This document shows positions 1-8,006 of a stretch of 64,000 nt of DNA, one piece after another. The notes under the pieces are model-generated. The model was not told the DNA's origin, searched no databases, and saw nothing but the letters and a program-made list of their open reading frames with translations. Origin of the DNA: JAZQQB01 sp045628865 (GTDB lineage Bacteria > Bacillota > Clostridia > Lachnospirales > Lachnospiraceae); contig JAZQQB010000029.1 of the NCBI GenBank assembly GCA_045628865.1, positions 7,412 to 71,411 of the forward strand. The letters are read 5' to 3'. Position 1 is the first letter of the stretch, and every line of letters begins with the position of its first letter. Made by a program: the position numbers and the translations under genes.

Positions 1-577
1 TACTTCACCTTTTATGCTGCTTACAGCAATTCTTGTAAAGTGTTATGATGGCGGTCCGATTATTTATGGGCAGGTACGTTGTACACAGGGAATGAAGGAA
101 TTTAAGATTTATAAATTCAGAAGCATGCGCGTGGATGCAGAAAAAGACGGTGTTGCCCGATTGGCATCCAAGAATGATTCTCGAATCACACCAATTGGAA
201 AGTTTATCAGAAAAGTGCGATTGGATGAACTTCCTCAGCTTTGGAACATTTTTGTTGGAGATATGTCTTTCATTGGACCTCGTCCGGAAAGACCAGAGAT
301 CATCAAGCAGTATATGGAAGAAATGCCAGAGTTCGCATATAGAACAAAGGTGAGAGCCGGTCTTGCAGGCTTTGCCCAGGTATACGGTAAATATAACACA
401 ACGCCATATGATAAGCTAAAGTTAGATCTTTGTTACATTGAAAACTATACAGTATGGCTGGATCTTAAGCTGATGCTTTTGACTTTAAAGATCTTAGTGA
501 CACCAGATGCAACAGAGGGTGTAGATGCCAATCAGATTACTGCCATGAAGCAGGAGAAAAAAGAGGATGAACAGTAA
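1..577 (+). CDS. Priming sugar transferase, C-terminal part (5' end outside window)
   Basis: The frame is open from the window edge (reading from base 2), and the ATG at 14 is internal, so about 191 C-terminal residues are present. They form the cytosolic catalytic domain of the bacterial sugar transferase family (PF02397), with KIYKFRSM, VDAEKDG, RLDELPQLWN, GPRPER and a final GFAQVYGKY block. Such enzymes move a sugar-1-phosphate onto undecaprenyl phosphate at the inner membrane face and so start a repeat unit. The whole visible part matches the full-length paralogue at 28973-30394, so the missing half is probably a multi-pass N-terminal membrane domain. The stop overlaps the next start by 11 bp, which suggests translational coupling. 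The sugar transferred cannot be read from the sequence. Confidence 0.93.
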   Translation, partial: TSPFMLLTAILVKCYDGGPIIYGQVRCTQGMKEFKIYKFRSMRVDAEKDGVARLASKNDSRITPIGKFIRKVRLDELPQLWNIFVGDMSFIGPRPERPEIIKQYMEEMPEFAYRTKVRAGLAGFAQVYGKYNTTPYDKLKLDLCYIENYTVWLDLKLMLLTLKILVTPDATEGVDANQITAMKQEKKEDEQ

Positions 578-1481
578 ACGTTATTTTTTATGTGTCATAA
601 GAAAATGGAAGAGCTTATTACTTGCAATCCTGGTTTGTACAGTAGTGTGTGCAGGGATATATGAAATTTCTTATATAGTAAAAACGAAGAATGTTTCCTA
701 TGAAAAGGAAGCAATCTACTATCTAACAGCAGGTGAGCAGGAGGTATTCAATTACTACAATGCCTATACCTGGAATGATAACATCAAGTCAGATAAGATT
801 GTGGACAATGCCATGGAAGCGCTACAAGTGGTGGATTCCTGCACGCTGACGAAGGAAGAACTGCAAGCCTGCCTAAAGGCTGATATCGTATCAGATCTTC
901 GTTTTCTTGTAGTAACAGCTACTTGTGATTCAGAATTGGATGCAACACATGCCATTCATGGAGTGACACAGGCTCTTGAAAAGTTACCAGATGATGTGAA
1001 TGAGTTTGAAGCCATTACATTATGGAGTGAAACGCCAACAACGTTGGTACAGTATGAGAATCTGGTGGGCGAGGCAATTCTTTTAGGAATGATACTCGGG
1101 ATCCTTTTATGGATCATTGTTATTAGCATTTACTATGCCGTCGAAGACAGCATTTATGTAGAAAGTGATGTAGCAGATTATACAGAAATTCCTGTTCTGG
1201 GATATCGACTAAATAAAGCAAACGAAGTTTGCGAGAAAATGTTGGCTGAAAATCTAAAAGAGGTTTCGGGAACAGAAGTTTCTTTGGATCAGGAAAAAGA
1301 TTGGGATATGGAAGCCTGGAAGGACAAAACCTTGATCTTAACAGTTGCTTTTGGAAATCGCAATGGCAAGAAGCTTTCTCTTTTCTTAGACCAGTGTAAG
1401 CTTCATAAGATCCAGGTATCAGGAATCATTATCACCAATGTAGATCATAAGTTTATGAAGCAGTATTACCATATTTCCTAA
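567..1481 (+). CDS. Wzz/CapA-like chain-length regulator with degenerate tyrosine-kinase-like tail
   Basis: The 304 aa protein has two membrane helices (about 17-37 and 169-190) around an extracytoplasmic loop of about 130 residues. This is the layout of polysaccharide co-polymerases (Wzz family) that set chain length. After the second helix lies an unusual cytosolic tail. Residues 253-304 (KTLILTVAFG, VSGIIITNVD, then QYYHIS) resemble the last third of CpsD/CapB bacterial tyrosine kinases, where a VVLN-VD strand precedes a tyrosine-rich end. No Walker A or Walker B motif is present, so the tail cannot be an active kinase. It may be a relic of an adaptor-kinase fusion or a dead regulatory domain. 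The start overlaps the upstream stop and has a purine-rich ribosome site. Confidence 0.78.
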   Translation: MNSKRYFLCVIRKWKSLLLAILVCTVVCAGIYEISYIVKTKNVSYEKEAIYYLTAGEQEVFNYYNAYTWNDNIKSDKIVDNAMEALQVVDSCTLTKEELQACLKADIVSDLRFLVVTATCDSELDATHAIHGVTQALEKLPDDVNEFEAITLWSETPTTLVQYENLVGEAILLGMILGILLWIIVISIYYAVEDSIYVESDVADYTEIPVLGYRLNKANEVCEKMLAENLKEVSGTEVSLDQEKDWDMEAWKDKTLILTVAFGNRNGKKLSLFLDQCKLHKIQVSGIIITNVDHKFMKQYYHIS

Positions 1482-1526
1482 ATATTGAAATCAGTACAAC
1501 ATAATTTCCCAAAAGGAGAATACACT

Positions 1527-2306
1527 ATGAGACTTCAGACCTTGGTGGCTGCTGTGAACCAGGAGGTTTCAGGGCTTGCTGAGCAAATGAATCTGGAAAC
1601 AGATGCCATCATTGTGAATCAGTGTGATCACAATGACTATATGGAATATGAATACAAGAAAGCACATGTGAAGGCTTACTCTTTTCAGGAAAAAGGGGTA
1701 GGCCTTAATCGCAATAATGCGCTTTTACGTGCAGATGGAGACATCTGCTTATTTTCTGATGAGGATATTGTATATGACAAGGGATATGGGGAAAAAATCC
1801 TAAAGGAATTTGAAGCACATCCTGAAGCAGACTTACTACTCTTTAATATGCGTGTCAATGAAGAACGGGCAACCTATCACATTGATTCCTATGGAAGAGT
1901 GAGATGGTATAATTGTGGCAGATATCCGACCTATAGCTTTGCATTTCGAAGAGAAAAGATCCACAAAGCAGGAGTTACTTTCTCTTTGCTTTTCGGTGGC
2001 GGAGCTCCTTACAGCAACGGAGAAGACAGTTTGTTTTTGATGAACTGTTTACGAAAGGGCTTAAAGATCTATAAGACACCAGTAGAGATTGGAGAAGAGG
2101 TTCCAAGGGAATCTACTTGGTTTAAAGGCTTTACAGAGAAGTTTTTCTATGACAGAGGTTACCTTTATCACTTTTTATATGGATGTATTGCGCCATTGAT
2201 GGGCTTTCGTTTTGTGTATACCAAGAAGAGTCAGATGTGTCAGGAGATTCCATGGAAGGAAGCATGGAAGTTGGTAAAAAAAGGAATTCGTGACGCAAAG
2301 AATTAG
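1527..2306 (+). CDS. GT-A fold (family 2-like) glycosyltransferase
   Basis: The product is 259 aa, starting at ATG 1527 behind AAAAGGAGAA. The frame also runs up to a TTG at 1485, but that codon has no ribosome site. The sequence looks like a small soluble inverting glycosyltransferase of the GT2 group: a VGLNRN stretch (about 58-63), a metal-binding SDED motif (about 77-80) in a beta-strand context, and a later GGAPYSNGED segment that fits the acceptor/catalytic-base region. It probably adds one sugar of the repeat unit at the cytoplasmic membrane face. Donor and acceptor are unknown. It sits between the chain-length regulator and the EpsG polymerase in a tight operon. Confidence 0.8.
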   Translation: MRLQTLVAAVNQEVSGLAEQMNLETDAIIVNQCDHNDYMEYEYKKAHVKAYSFQEKGVGLNRNNALLRADGDICLFSDEDIVYDKGYGEKILKEFEAHPEADLLLFNMRVNEERATYHIDSYGRVRWYNCGRYPTYSFAFRREKIHKAGVTFSLLFGGGAPYSNGEDSLFLMNCLRKGLKIYKTPVEIGEEVPRESTWFKGFTEKFFYDRGYLYHFLYGCIAPLMGFRFVYTKKSQMCQEIPWKEAWKLVKKGIRDAKN

Positions 2307-2315
2307 GAGAAACCT

Positions 2316-3419
2316 ATGTGGATGACACTTTTGTTTTACGGGATCATTACCGCTGCAAGCATTGCATTATCAACCCTTGTCAGCGTAAGACCGTTGAATA
2401 CTTTTCGGGAAAAGGCTAAGGATAGAGCAGCGTTAAGTGGTATTTTTATCCTACTTACCACAGTGCTGATCCTTCGTGTGAATATTGGTAATGATTATTA
2501 TCGTTACACCCAGATCATGCATGAGCTTCGCGTGGATGGCTACGTGATCACAGAGCCAGGCTTTAATCTGGTATGCCGCTTCTTGCTAAAAACAAAGCTG
2601 TGGTGGAATGCAGGGTACTTTTTATGCTTTGCAGTTTTTGGAATTATTACCATGGGCTTTATGTTAAAGGCGATGTATGATCTAAGCATTGATTTCAAGC
2701 TGACATTTTTTATGTTTATGGCTCTTGGCATGTATTTCCAGACCTTTAGCATCATGCGTTACTATGTAGCACTTGCTCTGGTTATGTATGGTATTAAGTA
2801 TTTATTAGATAAGAAATACGTACGATTTATTTTGATCGTACTGGTTGCTGCAAGCTTTCATAAGATTGCATTGGTTGCTATTCCTCTATATTTTCTGGCC
2901 ATTGTGCCTTGGAAAAAATGGCACATTGGTGTTTTTATGGGGCTAGGAATCCAGTTTATGGTTTTCAAGGATTTCTATTTAAAGATCATGCTGAAATTAT
3001 ATCCAAGCTATCAGGGAGCGACACAGCTACTTGCGACCACAAGTAATTATGCCAACATCCTTCGTTGTCTGGCGGTGCTTTTATTAGGAATCCTTTATTA
3101 CGATGGATGCATCAAGGATGAACCAAAGAATCGCTTTTTCTTTTATCTGAATCTGGAAACCGTTGCGTTATATGTTTTTGGCTATTATATCCCGGTAATC
3201 TCCAGAATCGGATATTTTTTGAATATCTCTCAGCTGTTTTTGGTGCCAGCCATTGTGCATGCAGAAAAAGATGAGAAGAAAAGAAGAATCCTCATTGGTC
3301 TGATTATCATAGCGGGAATTGGATACTATATCTTATTCCAAAAAGAAATGATCGATACCCTTCGCATCGTGCCATATCAGAACTGGTTTTTTGATGGAAT
3401 GCGAGAAATAAACATGTAA
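2316..3419 (+). CDS. epsG: EpsG-family polysaccharide polymerase (Wzy role)
   Basis: This 367 aa protein is almost entirely membrane, with about ten hydrophobic segments. It carries the EpsG-family landmark (PF14897): an NIGNDYYRY loop at about 57-64 after the second helix, and later short basic loops such as SIMRYYV. EpsG proteins are Gram-positive counterparts of Wzy and join lipid-linked repeat units on the outer face of the membrane. The neighbouring chain-length regulator, glycosyltransferases and flippase fit that role. ATG 2316 follows AGGAGAAACC after the upstream stop. The last codons and stop lie inside a short palindromic repeat (3415-3440). The link to one particular glycan is inferred. 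Confidence 0.85.
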   Translation: MWMTLLFYGIITAASIALSTLVSVRPLNTFREKAKDRAALSGIFILLTTVLILRVNIGNDYYRYTQIMHELRVDGYVITEPGFNLVCRFLLKTKLWWNAGYFLCFAVFGIITMGFMLKAMYDLSIDFKLTFFMFMALGMYFQTFSIMRYYVALALVMYGIKYLLDKKYVRFILIVLVAASFHKIALVAIPLYFLAIVPWKKWHIGVFMGLGIQFMVFKDFYLKIMLKLYPSYQGATQLLATTSNYANILRCLAVLLLGILYYDGCIKDEPKNRFFFYLNLETVALYVFGYYIPVISRIGYFLNISQLFLVPAIVHAEKDEKKRRILIGLIIIAGIGYYILFQKEMIDTLRIVPYQNWFFDGMREINM

Positions 3420-3440
3420 CAGTTCAGAACCAATGTTACA
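3415..3440. repeat. Remnant of MITE-like palindromic repeat end
   Basis: TGTAACAGTTCAGAACC (3415-3431) agrees at 15 of 17 positions with the left terminus of the 145 bp palindromic element at 34076. Two bases later comes TGTTACA (3434-3440), which matches the last bases of the right terminus (AGTTACA) with one change. The two ends without the middle look like an internally deleted copy. It covers the epsG stop codon. The short match could also be a chance hairpin. Confidence 0.4.
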
Positions 3441-3465
3441 AGAATTAGAAGAAAGAGCAAGAAAT

Positions 3466-4275
3466 ATGAAATTTAGTATTATTGTTGTCAGCTTAAATGC
3501 TGGTGCGAATTTAAAAAATACCATAGAAAGTGTTTCTAGGCAAACCTGTCAGGATTATGAGATCATCATAAAGGACGGAGGATCCAAGGACGGCTCTTTG
3601 CAGTTTTTATCAGAAGCTGATTTTCTGGAAAAAGAGGTTTCTAATAAGTGTGTGTTAGTGGAGGAGAAAGATAAAAGCATTTATGATGCCATGAATCAGG
3701 CAATCACAAAGGCCAGTGGTGAGTATTATCTATTCCTGAATTGCGGAGACTATCTGTATGATGAAACAGTTTTGGAACATGTGAAAAATGAACTTTGTGG
3801 TAATCCGGAAATTGATATCTTATATGGCAATCTGTATAACAGAAATTTGGCTACAGAGATCTACTCTTATAAAGAGATTACCCCGTTTACCTGCTACAGA
3901 AATGTACCATGTCATCAGACCTGCTTTTACAAAAACACTCTGTTTATGGAACGAGGATATGATCTGGCGTTTCCAGTAAGAGCGGATTATGAGCATTTTC
4001 TATTTTGCTTTTTTACCAAAAAGGCAACCATGTATTATTTAGAAGAAAAAATTTGTTCCTACGAGGGAGCTGGTTTTTCTGAAACAAAAAAGCATCTTAA
4101 AATGGCCAAGAAGGAACATCGCATCATTACTACAAAGTACATTCCAAAGCCACTGCTTTTCAAATATCGATTGATCATGATCCTGACCTTGCAGCCACTA
4201 CGTACCTTTATGGCCAATAACAAGGCTCTGTCAGGAATTTATAATGGAATCAAAAATAAGGTCTATGGAAAATAG
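3466..4275 (+). CDS. Family 2 glycosyltransferase
   Basis: This 269 aa enzyme opens with the classic GT2 N-terminus MKFSIIVVSLNAG, which supports ATG 3466 (behind GAAGAAAGAGC) over the in-frame ATG at 3433. The UDP-binding strand IIIKDGGSKDGS, the following EKDKSIYDAMNQ helix and the NCGDY metal-binding site (a DxD variant) are all present. The DKSIYDAMN/GDY pattern is typical of the WcaA/GT2 subgroup often found in exopolysaccharide loci. The C-terminus (about 225-269) is basic and slightly hydrophobic and may rest on the membrane. It presumably extends the lipid-linked repeat unit of the first operon. The sugar is unknown. Confidence 0.86.
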   Translation: MKFSIIVVSLNAGANLKNTIESVSRQTCQDYEIIIKDGGSKDGSLQFLSEADFLEKEVSNKCVLVEEKDKSIYDAMNQAITKASGEYYLFLNCGDYLYDETVLEHVKNELCGNPEIDILYGNLYNRNLATEIYSYKEITPFTCYRNVPCHQTCFYKNTLFMERGYDLAFPVRADYEHFLFCFFTKKATMYYLEEKICSYEGAGFSETKKHLKMAKKEHRIITTKYIPKPLLFKYRLIMILTLQPLRTFMANNKALSGIYNGIKNKVYGK

Positions 4276-4301
4276 ACTACGTTTAAAACTTGGAGGATAC
4301 A

Positions 4302-5603
4302 ATGAAGGTTTTATGGATCTGTAATTTCATGTTGCCGGCTATTGCGAAAAAGCAAGGTGTCAAGGCAACCAATAAGGAGGGCTGGCTTGCCGGTTTATCG
4401 GATAGGATTATGACTTGCACCAAGACCAGGGACCTTTCTTTGATCTTGTGCTTTCCAGTACTTCCAGGGCAGGAACTTGTGGAAGGCAGTGTCACATACC
4501 CACAGGAATCAGGAGAAAGCAGAAGCCTTTCTTATTATGCATATCCGGAAGAATTTGCTGCTTTAGAGGAGTACCAGCCAGAAACTGAAACACGAATGCT
4601 AGAAATCCTGCAAAAGGAAACTCCAGATGTGATCCATATTTTTGGAACAGAATTTCCACATGCGCTTGCAACTATGCGTGCTGCGAAAAGTCTTGGCATG
4701 GAGAGTAAGATCTTAATCGGTATTCAGGGTTATATGACAGAATGTGCCAAGCATTATTATGCAGATCTTCCTGAATATGTGATCAAAAGAAGAACCTTTC
4801 GTGACTGGTTAAAAAAGGATTCCATCATTCAGCAAAAAGAAAAATTTGAGTTAAGAGCGTCCATGGAACGAGATCTGTTAAAGGATGCAATCCATATTAC
4901 AGGAAGAACAGATTTTGATCATGGAACCATTGAGTATAACAAAACAAAGGCTAACTATCATTTTATGAATGAAACCCTTCGCAGCAATTTCTATGAGGGT
5001 GCATGGAAACAGGAGGATTGTGAGCCTTTTGAAATATTTGTCAGTCAGGGAAATTATCCATTAAAGGGTGCCCACAAGGTGTTGCAGGCTGTGGGAGAAC
5101 TTAAGGAAGAATTTCCAGGGATGCATGTCAGTATTGCAGGGGATAAGATTACAGCCCTTGCGACCATCAAGGATAAGATAAAGATTTCCTCCTATGGTAA
5201 GTATTTGTTAGAGCTTGTAGAAAAATATGGACTAGAGGATATGGTAACCTTTACAGGTTCCTTATCTGCTGAGGATATGAAGAAGCAGTATTTAAAGAGT
5301 TTCGTATTTATTTCGTCTTCCTCCATTGAGAATTCGCCAAACTCTGTTGGGGAGGCAATGTTACTTGGCATGCCAGTGATCACAAGTGATGTGGGTGGCG
5401 TTAGAAGTTTATTTAGCGAAGAGGAAGGATATCTTTATCCATTCGAAGATGTTGAGGCTTTGAAGGAACGAATCCGTTGGGTATTTCACAATCGCAAGGA
5501 GGCGATTGCCAAGGGCCGTGTAGCCATGGAAAGAGCAAGAAGGACACACAACCCGGATACCAACTTCGCGCGACTGTTAGAAATTTATGAGGAAATCAAA
5601 TAG
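4302..5603 (+). CDS. GT4-type (GT-B fold) glycosyltransferase
   Basis: This 433 aa protein starts at ATG 4302, which has GGAGG five bases upstream. The in-frame TTG at 4290 overlaps that ribosome site and is rejected. The N-terminal Rossmann half begins MKVLWICNFMLP. The C-terminal donor-binding half has FVSQGNYPLKGAH and the retaining GT4 signature SSSIENSPNSVGEAMLLGMPV with its E-x7-E-like acidic pair, then TSDVGGV. GT4 enzymes transfer a sugar from a nucleotide donor with retention. The acceptor is probably the growing undecaprenyl-linked oligosaccharide. It is co-directional and about 26 bp from the gene before it. The sugar specificity is not evident. Confidence 0.85.
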   Translation: MKVLWICNFMLPAIAKKQGVKATNKEGWLAGLSDRIMTCTKTRDLSLILCFPVLPGQELVEGSVTYPQESGESRSLSYYAYPEEFAALEEYQPETETRMLEILQKETPDVIHIFGTEFPHALATMRAAKSLGMESKILIGIQGYMTECAKHYYADLPEYVIKRRTFRDWLKKDSIIQQKEKFELRASMERDLLKDAIHITGRTDFDHGTIEYNKTKANYHFMNETLRSNFYEGAWKQEDCEPFEIFVSQGNYPLKGAHKVLQAVGELKEEFPGMHVSIAGDKITALATIKDKIKISSYGKYLLELVEKYGLEDMVTFTGSLSAEDMKKQYLKSFVFISSSSIENSPNSVGEAMLLGMPVITSDVGGVRSLFSEEEGYLYPFEDVEALKERIRWVFHNRKEAIAKGRVAMERARRTHNPDTNFARLLEIYEEIK

Positions 5604-5627
5604 AATTTTGTTGTAATTGGAGAAGCT

Positions 5628-6815
5628 ATGAAATTTACTTTTGTATCCAACTATATCAATCATCATCAGCTGCCTATGGCAAGAAAAATGTATGAGGAGC
5701 TGGGAGATGATTATGCATTCATTGAAACAGAACCTATTACGGAAGAAAGACTAAAGCTTGGCTGGGGCGAATCAGATCAGATTCCATTTTTACATCGTTA
5801 TTACGAGGAGAAGGAAATCTGTGAAAAGCTGATCATGGATAGTGATATTGTGATGTTTGGCGGTGTGGATGATGAGAGCTTTTTGATAAATCGTTTGCAG
5901 GCAAAAAAGCCAGTGATCCGTTATGCCGAGCGTTTCTACAAGGATGGAAGATATAAGGCAGTTTCCCCGAGGGGACTTATGAAGAAATACAAGGATCACA
6001 CCAAATATAGAAATGCACCGGTATATCTTCTGTGTGCAGGGGCCTATGTGGCTGGGGATTACCAGATTGTGCAGTCCTATCCCAAGAAGAAATTTACCTG
6101 GGGCTATTTTCCGGAAAAAAAGGAATATGACTTATCTAAGCTTCTAGCTGGTAAGAAATCAGAAGATTGTCTTCATATCCTTTGGGCAGGTCGTATGATC
6201 CACTGGAAGCATCCCGAAATGGTGATTGAGCTGGCAAAGGAATTGCAAAAGGATTCCTCTTTACCAGACTGGGAGATTACCATGATTGGTGGTGGCGCCT
6301 TAGAGGATGAAATCAAGAAAAATGCCAAAAAAGCACAGTTATCAGATAAGATCACCTTTCCAGGGACCATGAAGCCAGGGCAGGTGCGGGAATATATGGA
6401 AAAAGCAGATATCTATCTGTTTACCAGCGACTATCAGGAGGGCTGGGGTGCTGTTATGAATGAAGCTATGAACAGTGCAGCCTGTGTGGTTGCCAATGTA
6501 GGGATTGGTGCTTCATATTCATTGATAGAAACTGGAAAAAATGGTATCCTGTATCCCAATGGTGATTTTACTGCCTATGTCAGTGCTGTGAAAAAACTGA
6601 TGCAGGATGACGAACTTAGAATGGATATGGCGAAGTCTGCCTACGAAACCATCCATACAACCTGGAATCCAGAAAATGCAGCAAGACTGTTACTGGATTT
6701 TTCCAAGGCAATCTGCAAAGAATATGCCCAGAAAGGACCTAAGGGCAGATACAGAACACCCATCTATATGGAATTGCCGGAAAGTGGTCCGATGAGTAAG
6801 GCTAGTCTTCGCTGA
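5628..6815 (+). CDS. GT4-type glycosyltransferase
   Basis: This 395 aa protein starts at ATG 5628 with GGAGAAG upstream. The C-terminal half carries the GT4 donor site: LWAGRMIHWKHPE (phosphate-binding loop with K), GGGALEDEI, and the EGWGAVMNEAMNSAACVV signature with two spaced glutamates. The N-terminal half is short and divergent, beginning MKFTFVSNYINHHQLP, a pattern shared with EPS enzymes that act on long acceptors. It is cytosolic or peripherally membrane-bound and probably adds a side sugar or main-chain sugar of the first repeat unit. A 91 bp non-coding gap follows before the next likely start. Confidence 0.84.
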   Translation: MKFTFVSNYINHHQLPMARKMYEELGDDYAFIETEPITEERLKLGWGESDQIPFLHRYYEEKEICEKLIMDSDIVMFGGVDDESFLINRLQAKKPVIRYAERFYKDGRYKAVSPRGLMKKYKDHTKYRNAPVYLLCAGAYVAGDYQIVQSYPKKKFTWGYFPEKKEYDLSKLLAGKKSEDCLHILWAGRMIHWKHPEMVIELAKELQKDSSLPDWEITMIGGGALEDEIKKNAKKAQLSDKITFPGTMKPGQVREYMEKADIYLFTSDYQEGWGAVMNEAMNSAACVVANVGIGASYSLIETGKNGILYPNGDFTAYVSAVKKLMQDDELRMDMAKSAYETIHTTWNPENAARLLLDFSKAICKEYAQKGPKGRYRTPIYMELPESGPMSKASLR

Positions 6816-6906
6816 TGGGACAGAGATTTACGACCAGGCTTGAATAGTGAGATGGAAGTATAGAAGAAATTATGATTATAAGAACAGTAGAAAGAATGTA
6901 AGTAAG

Positions 6907-7983
6907 ATGTTTGAACGAATTTATGTGTGTCACACCTACTACCACGTATATGTGTCATTGTTAAAGGAATTTCAATTGGATAGAAAAGAGTGGGGAAAGG
7001 CAGAGATTGCTTTAAGTACCATGTCAACGGACTTTGAAGACCTTGGTGAAAGACTGGAAAAATCCGGCATGTTTTATAAGGTGCATACCTTAGAGGAAAA
7101 GCGTTTTACCGATTTTCCGGAGCTTGCTAAATATAAAAAGAACTACGGCAATTTCTTTAAGCACATTTATAACCGTATTATTTTTACAAAGAAATATCCG
7201 AAACTGGAAGAGCCATATATGACCATTGATTTTAAGAAGTACAAGGACATCTATGTATTCTGTGATTCGGATCCAATCGGTTTTTATTTAAATTATAAAC
7301 ATATTTATTATCATGCCATGGAGGATGGTTTGGATTGCTTGAAGAATCTGGATGATGCTCATGTAGCCAATGCAGGGCACTTTGGTATGAAAGCCTTTTT
7401 GGCATCGAAAAATCTGATCTTTATCCAAAATGGATTTAGTAAGTATTGTCTGGATATGGAAATCAATGACAGATCCGTATTAAAGGAGGACTGTCCGAAA
7501 TACAAGGTGGTTCCAAGAAAGCCGATGGAGGATGCCTTAACGTCAGAACAGAAAGAAATCTATGTAAAAGCGTTTATTCCAAATGGAGAGGTATTGCTAG
7601 AAAAGTTAAGAAGCATGGCTGGCCAGCCATCAGTGCTTCTTTTGACAGAGCCGTTTCATTTTGATGATGAAACACAGCTTCAGATTGTGAAGGATATTAT
7701 CAAAACCCATTGTCAGGGTATGAAGATCGTGGTGAAGCCTCATCCAAGAGATCATATTGATTACACAAAGCATTTTGAGGACTGTACCATCATTCAGGGT
7801 AAATTCCCAATCGAGGTTATGAACTTTATGGAGGGAGTGCATTTCACAAAGGCAATCTCCATCATCACCACAGCTATGGATACCTTAAACTTTGTGGAAG
7901 AGAAGATCAATCTTGGCGCTAAGTTTTGGGATGCCTATGAAGCACCGGAACTTCATGATTTTACAAAGCCTAGAGAGGCATAG
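6907..7983 (+). CDS. Sialyltransferase-fold glycosyltransferase (GT52/polysialyltransferase-like), candidate pseudaminyl transferase
   Basis: The product is 358 aa from ATG 6907. The frame also extends to a GTG at 6847, but the protein start MFERIYVCHTYYH matches the ICHT-YH opening of GT52 enzymes. Two motifs shared by bacterial sialyltransferases of GT38, GT52 and related families are visible: the acidic (D/E)(D/E)G motif as EDG at 139-141, and the HP motif as KPHPRD at 277-282. A Ser/Thr-rich SIITT (318-322) lies where these families have their serine/threonine motif. These families use CMP-activated nonulosonic acids. The window makes CMP-pseudaminic acid but has no other such transferase, so transfer of pseudaminic acid is a sensible inference. 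The ribosome site is weak. Confidence 0.7.
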   Translation: MFERIYVCHTYYHVYVSLLKEFQLDRKEWGKAEIALSTMSTDFEDLGERLEKSGMFYKVHTLEEKRFTDFPELAKYKKNYGNFFKHIYNRIIFTKKYPKLEEPYMTIDFKKYKDIYVFCDSDPIGFYLNYKHIYYHAMEDGLDCLKNLDDAHVANAGHFGMKAFLASKNLIFIQNGFSKYCLDMEINDRSVLKEDCPKYKVVPRKPMEDALTSEQKEIYVKAFIPNGEVLLEKLRSMAGQPSVLLLTEPFHFDDETQLQIVKDIIKTHCQGMKIVVKPHPRDHIDYTKHFEDCTIIQGKFPIEVMNFMEGVHFTKAISIITTAMDTLNFVEEKINLGAKFWDAYEAPELHDFTKPREA

Positions 7984-8006
7984 ATTAGAAAAAGGAATAA
8001 AATAAC

